Assembly: GCA_905194675.1 (NCBI GenBank)
Contig: CAJJTG010000018.1
Coordinates: forward strand, 1 to 41,562
Direction of reading: 5' to 3'
Length of the DNA stretch: 41,562 nucleotides
Origin: an uncultured Collinsella sp.
GTDB lineage: Bacteria; Actinomycetota; Coriobacteriia; Coriobacteriales; Coriobacteriaceae
Shown here: piece by piece, positions 17,286 through 25,170 of the stretch
Numbering within the stretch: position 1 is the first letter of the stretch
Layout: the number at the start of each line of letters is the position of its first letter
Made by a program: the position numbers and the translations under genes
Notes under the pieces: generated by a model
Seen by the model: the letters and a program-made list of their open reading frames with translations, nothing else
The model's database searches: none
What the model was told of the DNA's origin: nothing

Positions 17286-17314
17286 ATGATTGCGTGATTT
17301 TCAATCATTTATTT
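17286..17314 (+). terminator. weak AT-rich terminator after uvrC
   Basis: A 7-bp stem ATGATTG/CAATCAT (17286-17292 with 17302-17308) is followed by TTATTT. It lies 25 nt after the uvrC stop. The low GC content makes strong termination doubtful. Confidence 0.4.
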
Positions 17315-17352
17315 CACGGCGATTACCAGCCGATTTCGGGTTTAATTAACGC

Positions 17353-17390
17353 TAAAACGTTTGACTAGCCATGGTGAACAACCCTGCTAT
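17353..17390 (+). promoter_or_regulatory. candidate upstream promoter P1 of the sialic-acid transporter, with AAAACGTTT box
   Basis: TTGACT (17361-17366) and TGCTAT (17385-17390) are spaced 18 bp. Overlapping the -35 is TAAAACGTTTGA (17353-17364), a near-palindrome centred on CG that resembles the perfect palindrome ahead of gap at 29990. Transcription from here would give a leader of about 230 nt holding the nested inverted repeats at 17424-17508. Confidence 0.4.
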
Positions 17391-17423
17391 CCTGCGGGTT
17401 GACGAAGACTGATATCTCACCTC

Positions 17424-17508
17424 GTCGATACATACTGTCTGGCGAATCGTTTGTCAATGAATTCGGTGAACGGTAGCAAATACCGTTCAAGCGTATGTAT
17501 GTATCGGT
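17424..17508 (+). repeat. nested inverted repeats in the transporter leader
   Basis: The outer arms are CGATACATAC (17426-17435) and GTATGTATCG (17497-17506), a perfect 10-bp match extendable by two G-U pairs. Inside lies a perfect 9-bp hairpin with arms TGAACGGTA (17467-17475) and TACCGTTCA (17481-17489) around GCAAA. As RNA this folds into a long two-part stem. As DNA it could be two protein sites. It matches no riboswitch class I know. It is the main content of the 365-bp gene-free stretch between uvrC and the transporter. Confidence 0.6.
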
Positions 17509-17528
17509 CGCCGAGCGCGGCACCTCAG

Positions 17529-17572
17529 TTGGGTTCGTCGGTAGGTAAGGTATATATCGTCCGCAAGTTGCG
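17529..17572 (+). promoter_or_regulatory. candidate proximal promoter P2 with start-site palindrome
   Basis: TTGGGT (17529-17534) and TATATA (17551-17556) are spaced 16 bp. The odd palindrome CGCAAGTTGCG (17562-17572) covers the expected transcription start and could be a repressor site. The leader to the ATG at 17626 would be about 60 nt. Confidence 0.5.
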
Positions 17573-17625
17573 CGGGGGCACGTCTAGGCGCTCCCGGGTA
17601 AGATTCTCTATTGATAGGAGAAGAC

Positions 17626-19239
17626 ATGGCCATCATCAACAAGGGTATGTCCAGGCGTTCGTTCCTCGGCCTCACCGGCAGCGTCGCTGCTGTCGCAGGG
17701 CTTGGTCTCACCGGCTGCGGTGACAGCTCTAGCGACGAGGGTTCCGCTTCCGGTTCCACCGATTCCGCCAACCGTGGCGGCAGCGTGATCACCGCTGGTT
17801 CCGCTTACGCTCCGTCCAGCTTCGATCCCGCCAGCACCGGCTCCGCTGTGGGCCTGGGTGCTAACTGGCACGTCGTCGAGGGCCTCTACGGCATCGATTA
17901 CCACGACTACAGCACCTTCAAAGAGCTCGCCACCGACGATCCCAAGTCTGTGGACGACACCACTTTCGAGGTCACCATCCGCAAGGGCGCCAAGTTCTCC
18001 GATGGCACCGAGGTCACCGCTGACGATGTCGTTGCCTCCTACACCGCTTGCGCCGCTTCCGCTACCTATGCTCCGTTCTTCCAGCCCTTCGAGTCCATCG
18101 AGGCCAAGGACGCCAGCACCGTGACGGTCAAGACCAAGGTCCCCAACTTCTCCCTGCTCAAGGATCGTCTGGCCATCGTCCGCGTTACCCCGGCCACCCA
18201 GACCGAGGAGGATCGCGCCAAGCAGCCGATCGGCTCCGGCCCCTGGATGTACGACTCTATCTCCGATACCGAGATCACCCTGGTTCCCAACCCCGAGTAC
18301 AACGGTGAGTATGCTGCCGAGGATAAGAAGATCCAGTACAGCATCCTGACCGACCCCACCGCTCGCGTTACCGCTCAGCAGGAGGGCTCCACGCTCGTTA
18401 TGGAGCTCGTTACCGCTGACGCCGTCGACCAGCTCGAGAGCGCCGGCTGCAAGATCGATAACGTTCAGGGTTTCGGCACCCGCTTCATCATGTTCAACGT
18501 CGCCAAGGAGCCTTGGAACAACGTCAAGGTCCGTCAGGCTGTCATGTATGCGCTCGACACCGAGAAGATGGTCAGCAACACCTTCGCCGGCCTTGCCACC
18601 GCTGCCAGCTGCTACCTGCCCAAGAGCTTCACCAACTATCATGAGGCTTCCACGGTGTACAAGACCGACGCCAAGAAGGCTAAGAAGCTCATCGAGGAGT
18701 CTGGCATCACCCCGGGTGCCATCACCCTGCGCACCACCGACAACGAGCAGATTAAGGGCATGGCCGCCCAGGTCAAGAACGACCTCGACGCTCTCGGCTT
18801 CGATGTGACCATCCAGACCGATACCTCGCCGGCCACCTACGCTGCCATCGACGGCGGCGAGGCCTACGATATCCTCCTTGCCCCTGGCGATCCTTCCTGC
18901 TTCGGCGCCGACCCCGACCTGCTGCTCAACTGGTGGTACGGCGACAACGTCTGGATGCAGACCCGTTGCCCGTGGAAGGAGTCCGCTGAGTGGCAGAAGC
19001 TCCACGGTCTCATGGACGAGGCTCTTGCCGCCGAGGGCGACGAGCAGCAGAAGAAGTGGAACGAGTGCTTCGACATCATTGCCGACAACGCCGTTCTGTA
19101 CCCCGTTGTCCACGTCAAGACCGTCTCCGCTTCCTGGGACGATCCGTCCACTGCGCCCAACGGCGAGGCCCTCGATGGCTTCAAGGGCATCGGCACGACG
19201 AGCATGTCCTTCAGGGGCGTTGCGACCGTCAAGGCGTAA
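17626..19239 (+). CDS. family-5 ABC substrate-binding lipoprotein, probably for sialic acid
   Basis: This 537-aa extracellular solute-binding protein is of the Dpp/Opp (SBP_bac_5) type. The N terminus carries SRRSFLG, a good twin-arginine motif, a hydrophobic stretch and a lipobox ending at Cys31 (GLTGC). Export by Tat followed by lipid anchoring is therefore predicted. A Ser/Gly-rich tether follows. Family blocks include FEVTIRKGAKFSDGTEVTADDV and VRQAVMYALDTEKMV. The genes behind it encode sialic-acid catabolism, which points to a SatA-like sialic-acid receptor rather than a peptide receptor. This is inference from context. ATG 17626 follows TAGGAG at 17615-17620. Two hairpins separate it from the permease gene, as expected when the receptor is needed in excess. 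Codon use is highly optimised. Confidence 0.85.
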   Translation: MAIINKGMSRRSFLGLTGSVAAVAGLGLTGCGDSSSDEGSASGSTDSANRGGSVITAGSAYAPSSFDPASTGSAVGLGANWHVVEGLYGIDYHDYSTFKELATDDPKSVDDTTFEVTIRKGAKFSDGTEVTADDVVASYTACAASATYAPFFQPFESIEAKDASTVTVKTKVPNFSLLKDRLAIVRVTPATQTEEDRAKQPIGSGPWMYDSISDTEITLVPNPEYNGEYAAEDKKIQYSILTDPTARVTAQQEGSTLVMELVTADAVDQLESAGCKIDNVQGFGTRFIMFNVAKEPWNNVKVRQAVMYALDTEKMVSNTFAGLATAASCYLPKSFTNYHEASTVYKTDAKKAKKLIEESGITPGAITLRTTDNEQIKGMAAQVKNDLDALGFDVTIQTDTSPATYAAIDGGEAYDILLAPGDPSCFGADPDLLLNWWYGDNVWMQTRCPWKESAEWQKLHGLMDEALAAEGDEQQKKWNECFDIIADNAVLYPVVHVKTVSASWDDPSTAPNGEALDGFKGIGTTSMSFRGVATVKA

Positions 19240-19301
19240 GACTCGCTTGAGTCTGTATGCAGGATGTCGGTCGTTGGGACCGTATCCTCATAGTTGAAAC
19301 A

Positions 19302-19356
19302 AAGACCCGGGCGACCTCGATGTCGCTCGGGTCTTGTAATGAGTATCCGTACTCAT
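19302..19356 (+). terminator. double hairpin between receptor and permease genes
   Basis: The first stem is 14 bp with one G-U pair (19302-19315 with 19322-19335), a 6-nt loop and TT at its 3' edge. It is immediately followed by ATGAGTA/TACTCAT (19339-19345 with 19350-19356). The long T run of a full terminator is absent, so partial termination or 3' end protection of the receptor mRNA is likely. Confidence 0.6.
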
Positions 19357-19396
19357 ATACCAGTTGGTCCTACCGACAAAAGAAAGGGGAGAGAAC

Positions 19397-20353
19397 GTGA
19401 ACAACTTGCTACGTTTGATTGGAAGGCGTCTTGTGGCGCTGCCGATCATGGCATTGGGCGTCACCGTCCTGGTGTTCTTCCTTATGTCGTTCTCCAAGAC
19501 CGACCCCGCCTACACGGCGTTGGGTGACGGTGCCTCGCCCGAGGCGGTTGCCGAGTACCATGAGAAGTATGGTCTGGACGACCCCTGGCCCGTGCGCTAC
19601 GTGCGCTATATGGGCGATTTGATCCATGGCGACATGGGCACCTATGGTGCTGCTCGCAACTCCGTTGCCAAGCGCATCTCCACGGCCCTGCCCGTCACGA
19701 TGCAGCTGACCTTCATCGGCCTTGCCATCGGTGCGGTCGTTTCGTTTTTGCTCGGCGTCATCGCGGCACTGTATCGCGACAAATGGCCGGACCAAGTGAT
19801 CCGCGTCTTTTCCATCGCCGGCTTGGCAACCCCGTCGTTCTGGCTTGCCGTTCTGTTGATCCTGCTGTTCTCTTCCTACCTTAAGGTGCTCCCGGCATCG
19901 GGTGCTCTGCCTCACTTCACCACGAATCCGGCTGGTTATCTGGGCCGCATGATTATGCCCGCCATCGCCTTGGCATTTCCGCTGACGGGCCAGATGACTC
20001 GTATCGTGCGTACCGCCATGGTCGAGGAGCTCGACAAGGACTATGTCCGTATGGCTCGCGGTGCCGGCGTTCCCGAGAAGGTCGTCGTCGGTATCAACGT
20101 CCTTCGCAATGCGCTGATCACCCCGGTCACCACCCTCGGCCTTAAGATCGGTTACCTCATGGGCGGCGCCGTCGTCATCGAGGTTATCTTCAACCTCCCC
20201 GGCATGGGCACCGCGATTCTGCAGGGCGTTCAGGGCAACGAGGCGAACCTGGTTCAGGGCGTCGTTATCGTCGTTGCTCTTGCCTTCATCATCATCAACA
20301 TCGTGGTTGACATGCTCTACCTGCTCATCAACCCGCGCATCAGGACGGTGTAG
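19397..20353 (+). CDS. ABC permease, DppB/OppB type (sialic-acid transporter)
   Basis: This 318-aa inner-membrane permease has about six helices. The N terminus has RRLVALPIMALGVTVLVFFLM. The periplasmic DPW-x(6)-YMGDLIHGDMGTYG region is usual for DppB, and the EAA-loop segment reads DYVRMARGAGVPEKVVVGINVLRNALI. The GTG start at 19397 was chosen because AAAGGGGAGAG lies at 19383-19393. The in-frame ATG at 19364 would add residues that overlap this ribosome site. The next gene begins 3 nt after the stop. It should pair with the permease half of the following fusion protein. Substrate assignment to sialic acid rests only on the downstream catabolic genes. Confidence 0.88.
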   Translation: MNNLLRLIGRRLVALPIMALGVTVLVFFLMSFSKTDPAYTALGDGASPEAVAEYHEKYGLDDPWPVRYVRYMGDLIHGDMGTYGAARNSVAKRISTALPVTMQLTFIGLAIGAVVSFLLGVIAALYRDKWPDQVIRVFSIAGLATPSFWLAVLLILLFSSYLKVLPASGALPHFTTNPAGYLGRMIMPAIALAFPLTGQMTRIVRTAMVEELDKDYVRMARGAGVPEKVVVGINVLRNALITPVTTLGLKIGYLMGGAVVIEVIFNLPGMGTAILQGVQGNEANLVQGVVIVVALAFIIINIVVDMLYLLINPRIRTV

Positions 20354-20356
20354 ATT

Positions 20357-22372
20357 ATGGTAAAGATTCGAGAGAAGCAAACCGAGCAGCTCGAGAAGGC
20401 TGCCTCCAAGGGGCTCAAGCTCGGTGGCTGGAAGAAGATGACGCTGTCTTCTAAGATTGCCGCCGTCGTGCTGGCGCTGGTCGCCCTGACTGCGATTCTG
20501 GCGCCCCTTCTTGCCCCCTATAGCCCGGTCGAGATCTTTACGGCTCGCCAGGCTCCCGGCAACGGATTTATCTTCGGTACCGACGATAAGGGTCGCGATA
20601 TTCTGTCGCGTATGCTCTACGGTGGTCGTTACTCGCTGATTATCGGCTTTGGCGCCACTGCCATGGCTCTGGTCTGCGGCTCGGTCGTGGGCGCCCTTGC
20701 AGCGGTTTCGCGCAAGGCCGTCTCCGAGACGATCATGCGTATCTTGGACATCATCATGTCCATCCCGGGCATCGCCCTCGCGGCCGTCTTCGTCTCCATC
20801 CTGGGCAACTCCGTGCCGTCGATCATCTTCGCCATCGGCTTTATGTACACTCCGCAGATTGCCCGTATCGTGCGCGCCAACATCGTGTCCGAGTACGGCG
20901 AGGACTATGTCCGCGCGGTCATCGTTTCCGGCGCCAAGGCTCCGTGGATTTTGATCAAGCATGTTCTGCGTAACTGCATCGCCCCGATCATGGTCTTCAC
21001 CGTTACCCTGGTCGCCGACGCCATCATCTTCGAGGCTTCGCTGACCTTCATCGGCGCTGGTATCCAGGAGCCCACCGCTACCTGGGGCAACATCCTAGCC
21101 GACGCCCGCGGCGGCGTGCTCGCCGGCCGTTGGTGGCAGGCGCTGTTCCCGGGCCTGGCCATCATGATCACCTGCCTGGCGCTCAACATCCTCTCCGAGG
21201 GCATTACCGACGCCATGGCCGCTGCTCCCTCCGCCGCCCTGGATCCGACCGATTCCTCCAAGCGCCGCGAGGCCGACCTGCTGGTCTCCGACCCCGTTCG
21301 CGCCTACAAGGAGCAGGCCCAGTCCCTCTCCGCTCGCCTTGGAGCCCTGCGCGATGTCGAGCTCAAGCGTGACGATCGCCATGTGCCCGACGAGTCTGTC
21401 GAACCGATCCTTTCGGTCCGTGACTTCTGCATCCAGTTTGAGCACCACGGCGATATCAACGTCGTCGACCATGTCAACTTTGACGTCCGTCCTGGCCAGA
21501 CTATGGGCCTGGTGGGCGAGTCCGGTTGCGGTAAGTCCATCACCACGCTGGCCATCATGGGCCTGACCGACGATGACGAATATCTTTCCGGCGAGGTCCT
21601 CTGGGAGGGCCGTGACCTGCTCAAGATGAGCAAGAAGGAGTGGTTCGGCCTGCGCGGTACCGATATCGCCATGGTCTATCAGGACGCCCTGTCCTCGCTC
21701 AACCCCTCCATGCTCATCTCTGCCCAGATGAAGCAGCTCACCAAGCGCGGCGGCACCCGTAGCGCCGAGGAGCTCCTGGAGCTCGTGGGCCTCGACCCCA
21801 AGCGTACGCTCGAGAGCTATCCGCACGAGCTTTCCGGTGGTCAGCGTCAGCGCGTTCTGATTGCTATGGCCCTTACCCGCGACCCCAAGCTGGTCATCTG
21901 CGACGAGCCCACGACCGCCCTGGACGTTACCGTCCAGAAGCAGGTCATCAAGCTGCTCAACGATCTTCAGGCCAAGCTCGGCTTTGCCATGATCTTCGTC
22001 TCGCATGACCTGGCGCTGGTCGCCGAGGTCGCCCATAACATCACGGTGATGTACGCCGGTCAGGTTATCGAGCAGGCGCCCACCAAGGAGCTGCTCACCA
22101 ACCCGATCCACGAGTACACCCGCGGTCTTCTGGGTTCCGTCCTGTCCATCGAGAGCGGTTCGGGCCGCCTGCACCAGGTGCCCGGCGCCGTTCCGAGCCC
22201 GCGCGATTTCCCCAAGGGCGATCGCTTCGCGCCCCGCTCGAGCCATCCGCGTATTGGCCTGGACACCCGTCCGGTCTTCAAGCGCGTGCCCGGCACCGAG
22301 CACTTCTATTCCGAGCTCCCCGACGAGGTGCTCAAGGCAAATGGTTTGACCCCTCACGCGGAGGTGATGTAG
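20357..22372 (+). CDS. fused ABC permease (DppC type) and ATPase (DppD type)
   Basis: This single 671-aa chain joins two normally separate subunits. Residues about 30-300 are a DppC permease, with FGTDDKGRDILSRMLYGGRYS, the EAA loop EDYVRAVIVSGAKAPWILIK and LTFIGAGIQEPTATWGNILA. A hydrophilic linker of about 50 residues follows, then an ABC ATPase. The ATPase has Walker A GESGCGKS at residues 387-394, signature HELSGGQRQR and Walker B LVICDEPTTALD. The frame is uninterrupted, so this is a genuine fusion, not a sequencing error. As I recall, similar fusions occur in sialic-acid transporters of the SatABCD/SiaEFGI kind. The C-terminal tail keeps the outline of the Opp/Dpp cysteine motif but has Asp and Ser where cysteines are expected (PKGDRFAPRSS). 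Confidence 0.9.
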   Translation: MVKIREKQTEQLEKAASKGLKLGGWKKMTLSSKIAAVVLALVALTAILAPLLAPYSPVEIFTARQAPGNGFIFGTDDKGRDILSRMLYGGRYSLIIGFGATAMALVCGSVVGALAAVSRKAVSETIMRILDIIMSIPGIALAAVFVSILGNSVPSIIFAIGFMYTPQIARIVRANIVSEYGEDYVRAVIVSGAKAPWILIKHVLRNCIAPIMVFTVTLVADAIIFEASLTFIGAGIQEPTATWGNILADARGGVLAGRWWQALFPGLAIMITCLALNILSEGITDAMAAAPSAALDPTDSSKRREADLLVSDPVRAYKEQAQSLSARLGALRDVELKRDDRHVPDESVEPILSVRDFCIQFEHHGDINVVDHVNFDVRPGQTMGLVGESGCGKSITTLAIMGLTDDDEYLSGEVLWEGRDLLKMSKKEWFGLRGTDIAMVYQDALSSLNPSMLISAQMKQLTKRGGTRSAEELLELVGLDPKRTLESYPHELSGGQRQRVLIAMALTRDPKLVICDEPTTALDVTVQKQVIKLLNDLQAKLGFAMIFVSHDLALVAEVAHNITVMYAGQVIEQAPTKELLTNPIHEYTRGLLGSVLSIESGSGRLHQVPGAVPSPRDFPKGDRFAPRSSHPRIGLDTRPVFKRVPGTEHFYSELPDEVLKANGLTPHAEVM

Positions 22373-23200
22373 ATGAGCGAGACCGCAGTCAACGGCGTCG
22401 AGCCGATCATCTTCCTTGATGACGTCCACGTCACCTTTAGGACCCGTACCGGCTCGATTCTGCACCCTAACCTGGTTCACGCCGTCCAGGGTGTAACGAT
22501 TAGGCTCATGCCCGGTCAGACGATCGGCATCGTCGGCGAGTCCGGTTGCGGTAAGTCCACCACCGCCAACGTCATGTGCGGCCTGCAGGCCCCCACGAGC
22601 GGCAAGGTCTACTTTAAGGGCAAGGACGTTACCAAACGTACCGCCGAGGACCGTCGCCACATGGGTCGCGTCATCTCGGTCGTGTTCCAGAACCCGGCCA
22701 CGGCACTCAACCCCCGCATGGTCGTTCGCGAGCAACTGCTCGACCCCATGCGCGTCCACAACCTGGGTACCGAGGCCGAGCAGGAGAAGCGCGTCAAGGA
22801 GCTCTTGGAGCTCACCGGTCTGCCCAGCTCCGCCGCCGAGGTTCTTCCCGGCCAGCTTTCGGGCGGCCAGCGCCAGCGCGTCGCAATTGCCCGTGCCCTG
22901 TCGCTGAACCCCGATGCCATCATCGCCGACGAGCCAACCTCGGCTCTGGACGTTTCGGTCCGCGCGCAGATTCTGAACCTGTTGACCGACCTTAAGAAGG
23001 AGCTCGGCCTGGCCATGGTGTTCATCAGCCATGACATCCAGACGGTCCGCTATATCTCTGACGACATCATCGTTATGAATGGCGGCAAGATCGTCGAGCA
23101 GGGCGAGGCCAAGCAGGTCTTCCAGCACCCCCAGGACCCCTACACCAAGATGCTGCTCGGCGCTGCGCCGTCGCTGCTGCATCCCAAGCTCGGCGAGTAG
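22373..23200 (+). CDS. ABC ATPase, DppF/OppF type (sialic-acid transporter)
   Basis: This 275-aa cytoplasmic ATPase partners the ATPase half of the preceding fusion. Walker A is GESGCGKSTT near residue 55, the signature is LSGGQRQRVAIARAL, Walker B is IIADEPTSALD, and the switch His is in FISHD. Its ATG follows the previous TAG directly. It is short for a DppF-like protein. The usual C-terminal cysteine-rich extension is absent and the chain ends soon after the HPQDPYTKMLL segment. The hairpin after the gene separates the transporter genes from two hydrolase genes. Confidence 0.9.
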   Translation: MSETAVNGVEPIIFLDDVHVTFRTRTGSILHPNLVHAVQGVTIRLMPGQTIGIVGESGCGKSTTANVMCGLQAPTSGKVYFKGKDVTKRTAEDRRHMGRVISVVFQNPATALNPRMVVREQLLDPMRVHNLGTEAEQEKRVKELLELTGLPSSAAEVLPGQLSGGQRQRVAIARALSLNPDAIIADEPTSALDVSVRAQILNLLTDLKKELGLAMVFISHDIQTVRYISDDIIVMNGGKIVEQGEAKQVFQHPQDPYTKMLLGAAPSLLHPKLGE

Positions 23201-23216
23201 CCTCGCTTTCCCTCCC

Positions 23217-23244
23217 GTGCGCCCGGTTCCCTTGCCGGGCGCAC
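23217..23244 (+). repeat. intercistronic hairpin after the transporter genes
   Basis: A perfect 10-bp stem GTGCGCCCGG/CCGGGCGCAC (23217-23226 with 23235-23244) has an 8-nt loop and no T run. It is probably an mRNA-stabilising or processing element inside the operon rather than a full terminator. Confidence 0.55.
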
Positions 23245-23280
23245 CTCCGTTGCGATTTCGAAAGGTTGGGTTCACGAGCC

Positions 23281-24258
23281 ATGCCAAGTGCTCAGGAGCT
23301 ACAACATCAATTTGGTGAATATCGAGGCGCCATGCCCCGTCCATCAGATTTCGATCTCTTTTGGAAGGATCGCATGGCCGAGGCCGACGCAGTCGGGCTT
23401 GACTATGCGATCGAGACGGCATCGGTCACAGATGCCGTGACCTGCCAGCTTTTCGACCTCTGGTATACCGGCATGTGTGGCGCTCGCCTGCATGCCAAGT
23501 ACCTTAAACCCGTCTCGGACGAGCCCGTGCCATTGGTACTTCAGTTCCATGGGTATCCGGGTGCAAGCCGCAGCTGGTTTGAGCAGGCGTCGTTTGCGGG
23601 CATGGGCATGGCACTCATCGCCCTCGACTGCCCCGGTCAAGGAGGTCCCTCCGAGGACATTGGTGGATTTGAGGGCACAACGGTCGCGGGCCATATCGTC
23701 GCCGGTATCGACGGCGACCCGGCCAACCTCTACTATGTCCGCTTGCACCAAGATATTCGCATCCTGTGTCGCATCGTTCGCGAGCTCGAGGGCATCAATC
23801 TTGCCCGTGTGTTTGTGAACGGCGCGTCGCAGGGCGGCGGTTTGGGCATTGCGACCTGTGCACTTAACAGCGAGCTTATCAATCGCGCCGCCATCCTCTA
23901 TCCCTTCCTGTCGGATTTCCGCCTGGTCTGGGATTTGGATGCCGACGACATTGCCTACGAGGGCCTGCGCTATTGGTCTCGCTGGTTTGACGAGGACTCG
24001 ACTCGTATCGACGAAGCCTATGCCAAGCTGGCGTACTTCGATTCCAAGAACTTTGCCCCTATGGTCAAATGCCCCGTGCTGTTTGGCACCGGCACAGCCG
24101 ATACCGTCTGTCCTCCAGCGACGCAGTTTGCGGTCTATAACAACCTGACCTGTGAAAAGCGTCATGAGTTCTTTGAAGGCTTTGGCCACGAGGAGATTCA
24201 GGATTTTGACGATCTGATCATTCCGTTTTTCTGCAAGGGAGGGGAGGCTCATGTCTAA
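23281..24258 (+). CDS. acetylxylan-esterase-like alpha/beta hydrolase; candidate sialate O-acetylesterase
   Basis: This 325-aa protein is of the AXE1/cephalosporin-C deacetylase family. It has no signal peptide, so it is cytosolic. Visible marks: the oxyanion block LQFHGYPGAS, the family DCPGQGGPS, the nucleophile in NGASQGGG (Ser183), then Asp274 in GTADTVCPP and His303 in GFGHEE. The catalytic triad is complete. It lies between a sialic-acid-type transporter and the aldolase, so removal of O-acetyl groups from imported sialic acid is the simplest proposal. Deacetylation of another acetylated sugar is possible. The ATG at 23281 was preferred, but AAAGG at 23261-23265 is far from it. A TTG at 23266 is an alternative. 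Its end overlaps the next gene by 8 nt. Confidence 0.8.
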   Translation: MPSAQELQHQFGEYRGAMPRPSDFDLFWKDRMAEADAVGLDYAIETASVTDAVTCQLFDLWYTGMCGARLHAKYLKPVSDEPVPLVLQFHGYPGASRSWFEQASFAGMGMALIALDCPGQGGPSEDIGGFEGTTVAGHIVAGIDGDPANLYYVRLHQDIRILCRIVRELEGINLARVFVNGASQGGGLGIATCALNSELINRAAILYPFLSDFRLVWDLDADDIAYEGLRYWSRWFDEDSTRIDEAYAKLAYFDSKNFAPMVKCPVLFGTGTADTVCPPATQFAVYNNLTCEKRHEFFEGFGHEEIQDFDDLIIPFFCKGGEAHV

Positions 24259-25102
24259 GTGCGAGAGCAATGTCGGCGAGCTGATTGTCCCCGACCTTGT
24301 GGGGATTCCCGGGACGGTTTCGTCAAGGCTCTCTGAATATCGGGACTGGCACGGTGATGTTCAGGCAGATGTTTCTGATTTGGAGACATGTGCTATGGAT
24401 CTTGAGATTCAAGGCCTGGCCATTACGGCGATCGATTTCGCCAATCCGTATGCCCGCTACTCCGAGGTTTCCTTTGAGCTTGGTGGCGATGTGGTCCACG
24501 CACGTTTGATCGAGCCTGCCGGTCGCGCCCGAGCATCCGAGCTTGTGCCGCTATGTCTGATGTTTCACGACATCGACCGACCCGTGCGGGGATGGCATCA
24601 CATGACGAGGTTTGCGGCCATGGGATATGCCGTGCTTGCGCTGGACGATGAGGCGATTGGACCCAGCGATCTGCGGCAGGGGATTACCTCGCCTGCTTTT
24701 GTCAGGCGCGTCCGTTGGGGCTGCGCGTTGGCGGAGGTCGCGCGCAATCTTGATGGCATGGACCCCGACCGCATCTTTGCATGGGGCGAGGGTCTTGGCG
24801 GCGGAGTCGCGCTGGCGGTTTCTGCTCTGGACGAGCGGGGCCTCGCCCGCACGGCGGTTGCCAATCCGCTTCCTGGCGGCCTCGAGGTGCTGTCGTCTCG
24901 GGTGCGCGGATCGGTGCTCATGGGCACATCGCTTATGGATACCGTGAGCGATCCCAAGGATCAGTTTGCCGTATTCAACGGTCTTGAGTGTGACCGGAGG
25001 CATATCATCTATGCAAAATACGCTCACGAGCGCATCAATGCGTTCGAAAACGAAGTCGTAGACTTTTTTAACCAAACGTTCCACTCGTGTTCTTTGGCCT
25101 AG
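24251..25102 (+). CDS. degenerate AXE1-like alpha/beta hydrolase, probable pseudoenzyme
   Basis: This 283-aa protein is homologous to the esterase just before it; compare QFAVFNGLECDRRH with QFAVYNNLTCEKRH. The nucleophile elbow reads FAWGEGLGGG, so Gly181 stands where the paralogue has Ser183. The oxyanion block HGYPG is changed to HDIDR and the RGQG-like DCPGQGG is changed to DDEAIG. About 40 residues between nucleophile and Asp, part of the cap and subunit interface region in the paralogue, are missing. Asp230 and His259 remain. The reading frame is intact with a strong ribosome site (GGGAGGGGAGG) and an 8-nt overlap, so it is expressed with its partner. Hydrolase activity is unlikely. A structural or regulatory partner role is my inference. 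Confidence 0.75.
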   Translation: MSKCESNVGELIVPDLVGIPGTVSSRLSEYRDWHGDVQADVSDLETCAMDLEIQGLAITAIDFANPYARYSEVSFELGGDVVHARLIEPAGRARASELVPLCLMFHDIDRPVRGWHHMTRFAAMGYAVLALDDEAIGPSDLRQGITSPAFVRRVRWGCALAEVARNLDGMDPDRIFAWGEGLGGGVALAVSALDERGLARTAVANPLPGGLEVLSSRVRGSVLMGTSLMDTVSDPKDQFAVFNGLECDRRHIIYAKYAHERINAFENEVVDFFNQTFHSCSLA

Positions 25103-25170
25103 ACGGCCTGGACACTGCCAACAAGAGTGGGTGGCATAGGGCCGCCCGCCAGACAACTAAGGAGATTCTT

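Noticed and set aside
21901..21935. 31-nt identity between the ATPase genes at 20357 and 39348 as a sign of recent gene conversion
   Set aside because: It covers the invariant DEPTTALDVT box. Strong codon preference can explain identical codons, and flanking sequence diverges at once.
20357..22372. Permease-ATPase fusion as a lost stop codon or frameshift artefact
   Set aside because: The linker of about 50 residues is in frame, hydrophilic and without ribosome site or start context for a separate ATPase. Similar fusions are known.
24251..25102. Second hydrolase as a pseudogene
   Set aside because: The frame is intact over 283 codons, the ribosome site is strong and the overlap with the active gene is tight. 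Conserved blocks remain, which is not the pattern of decay.
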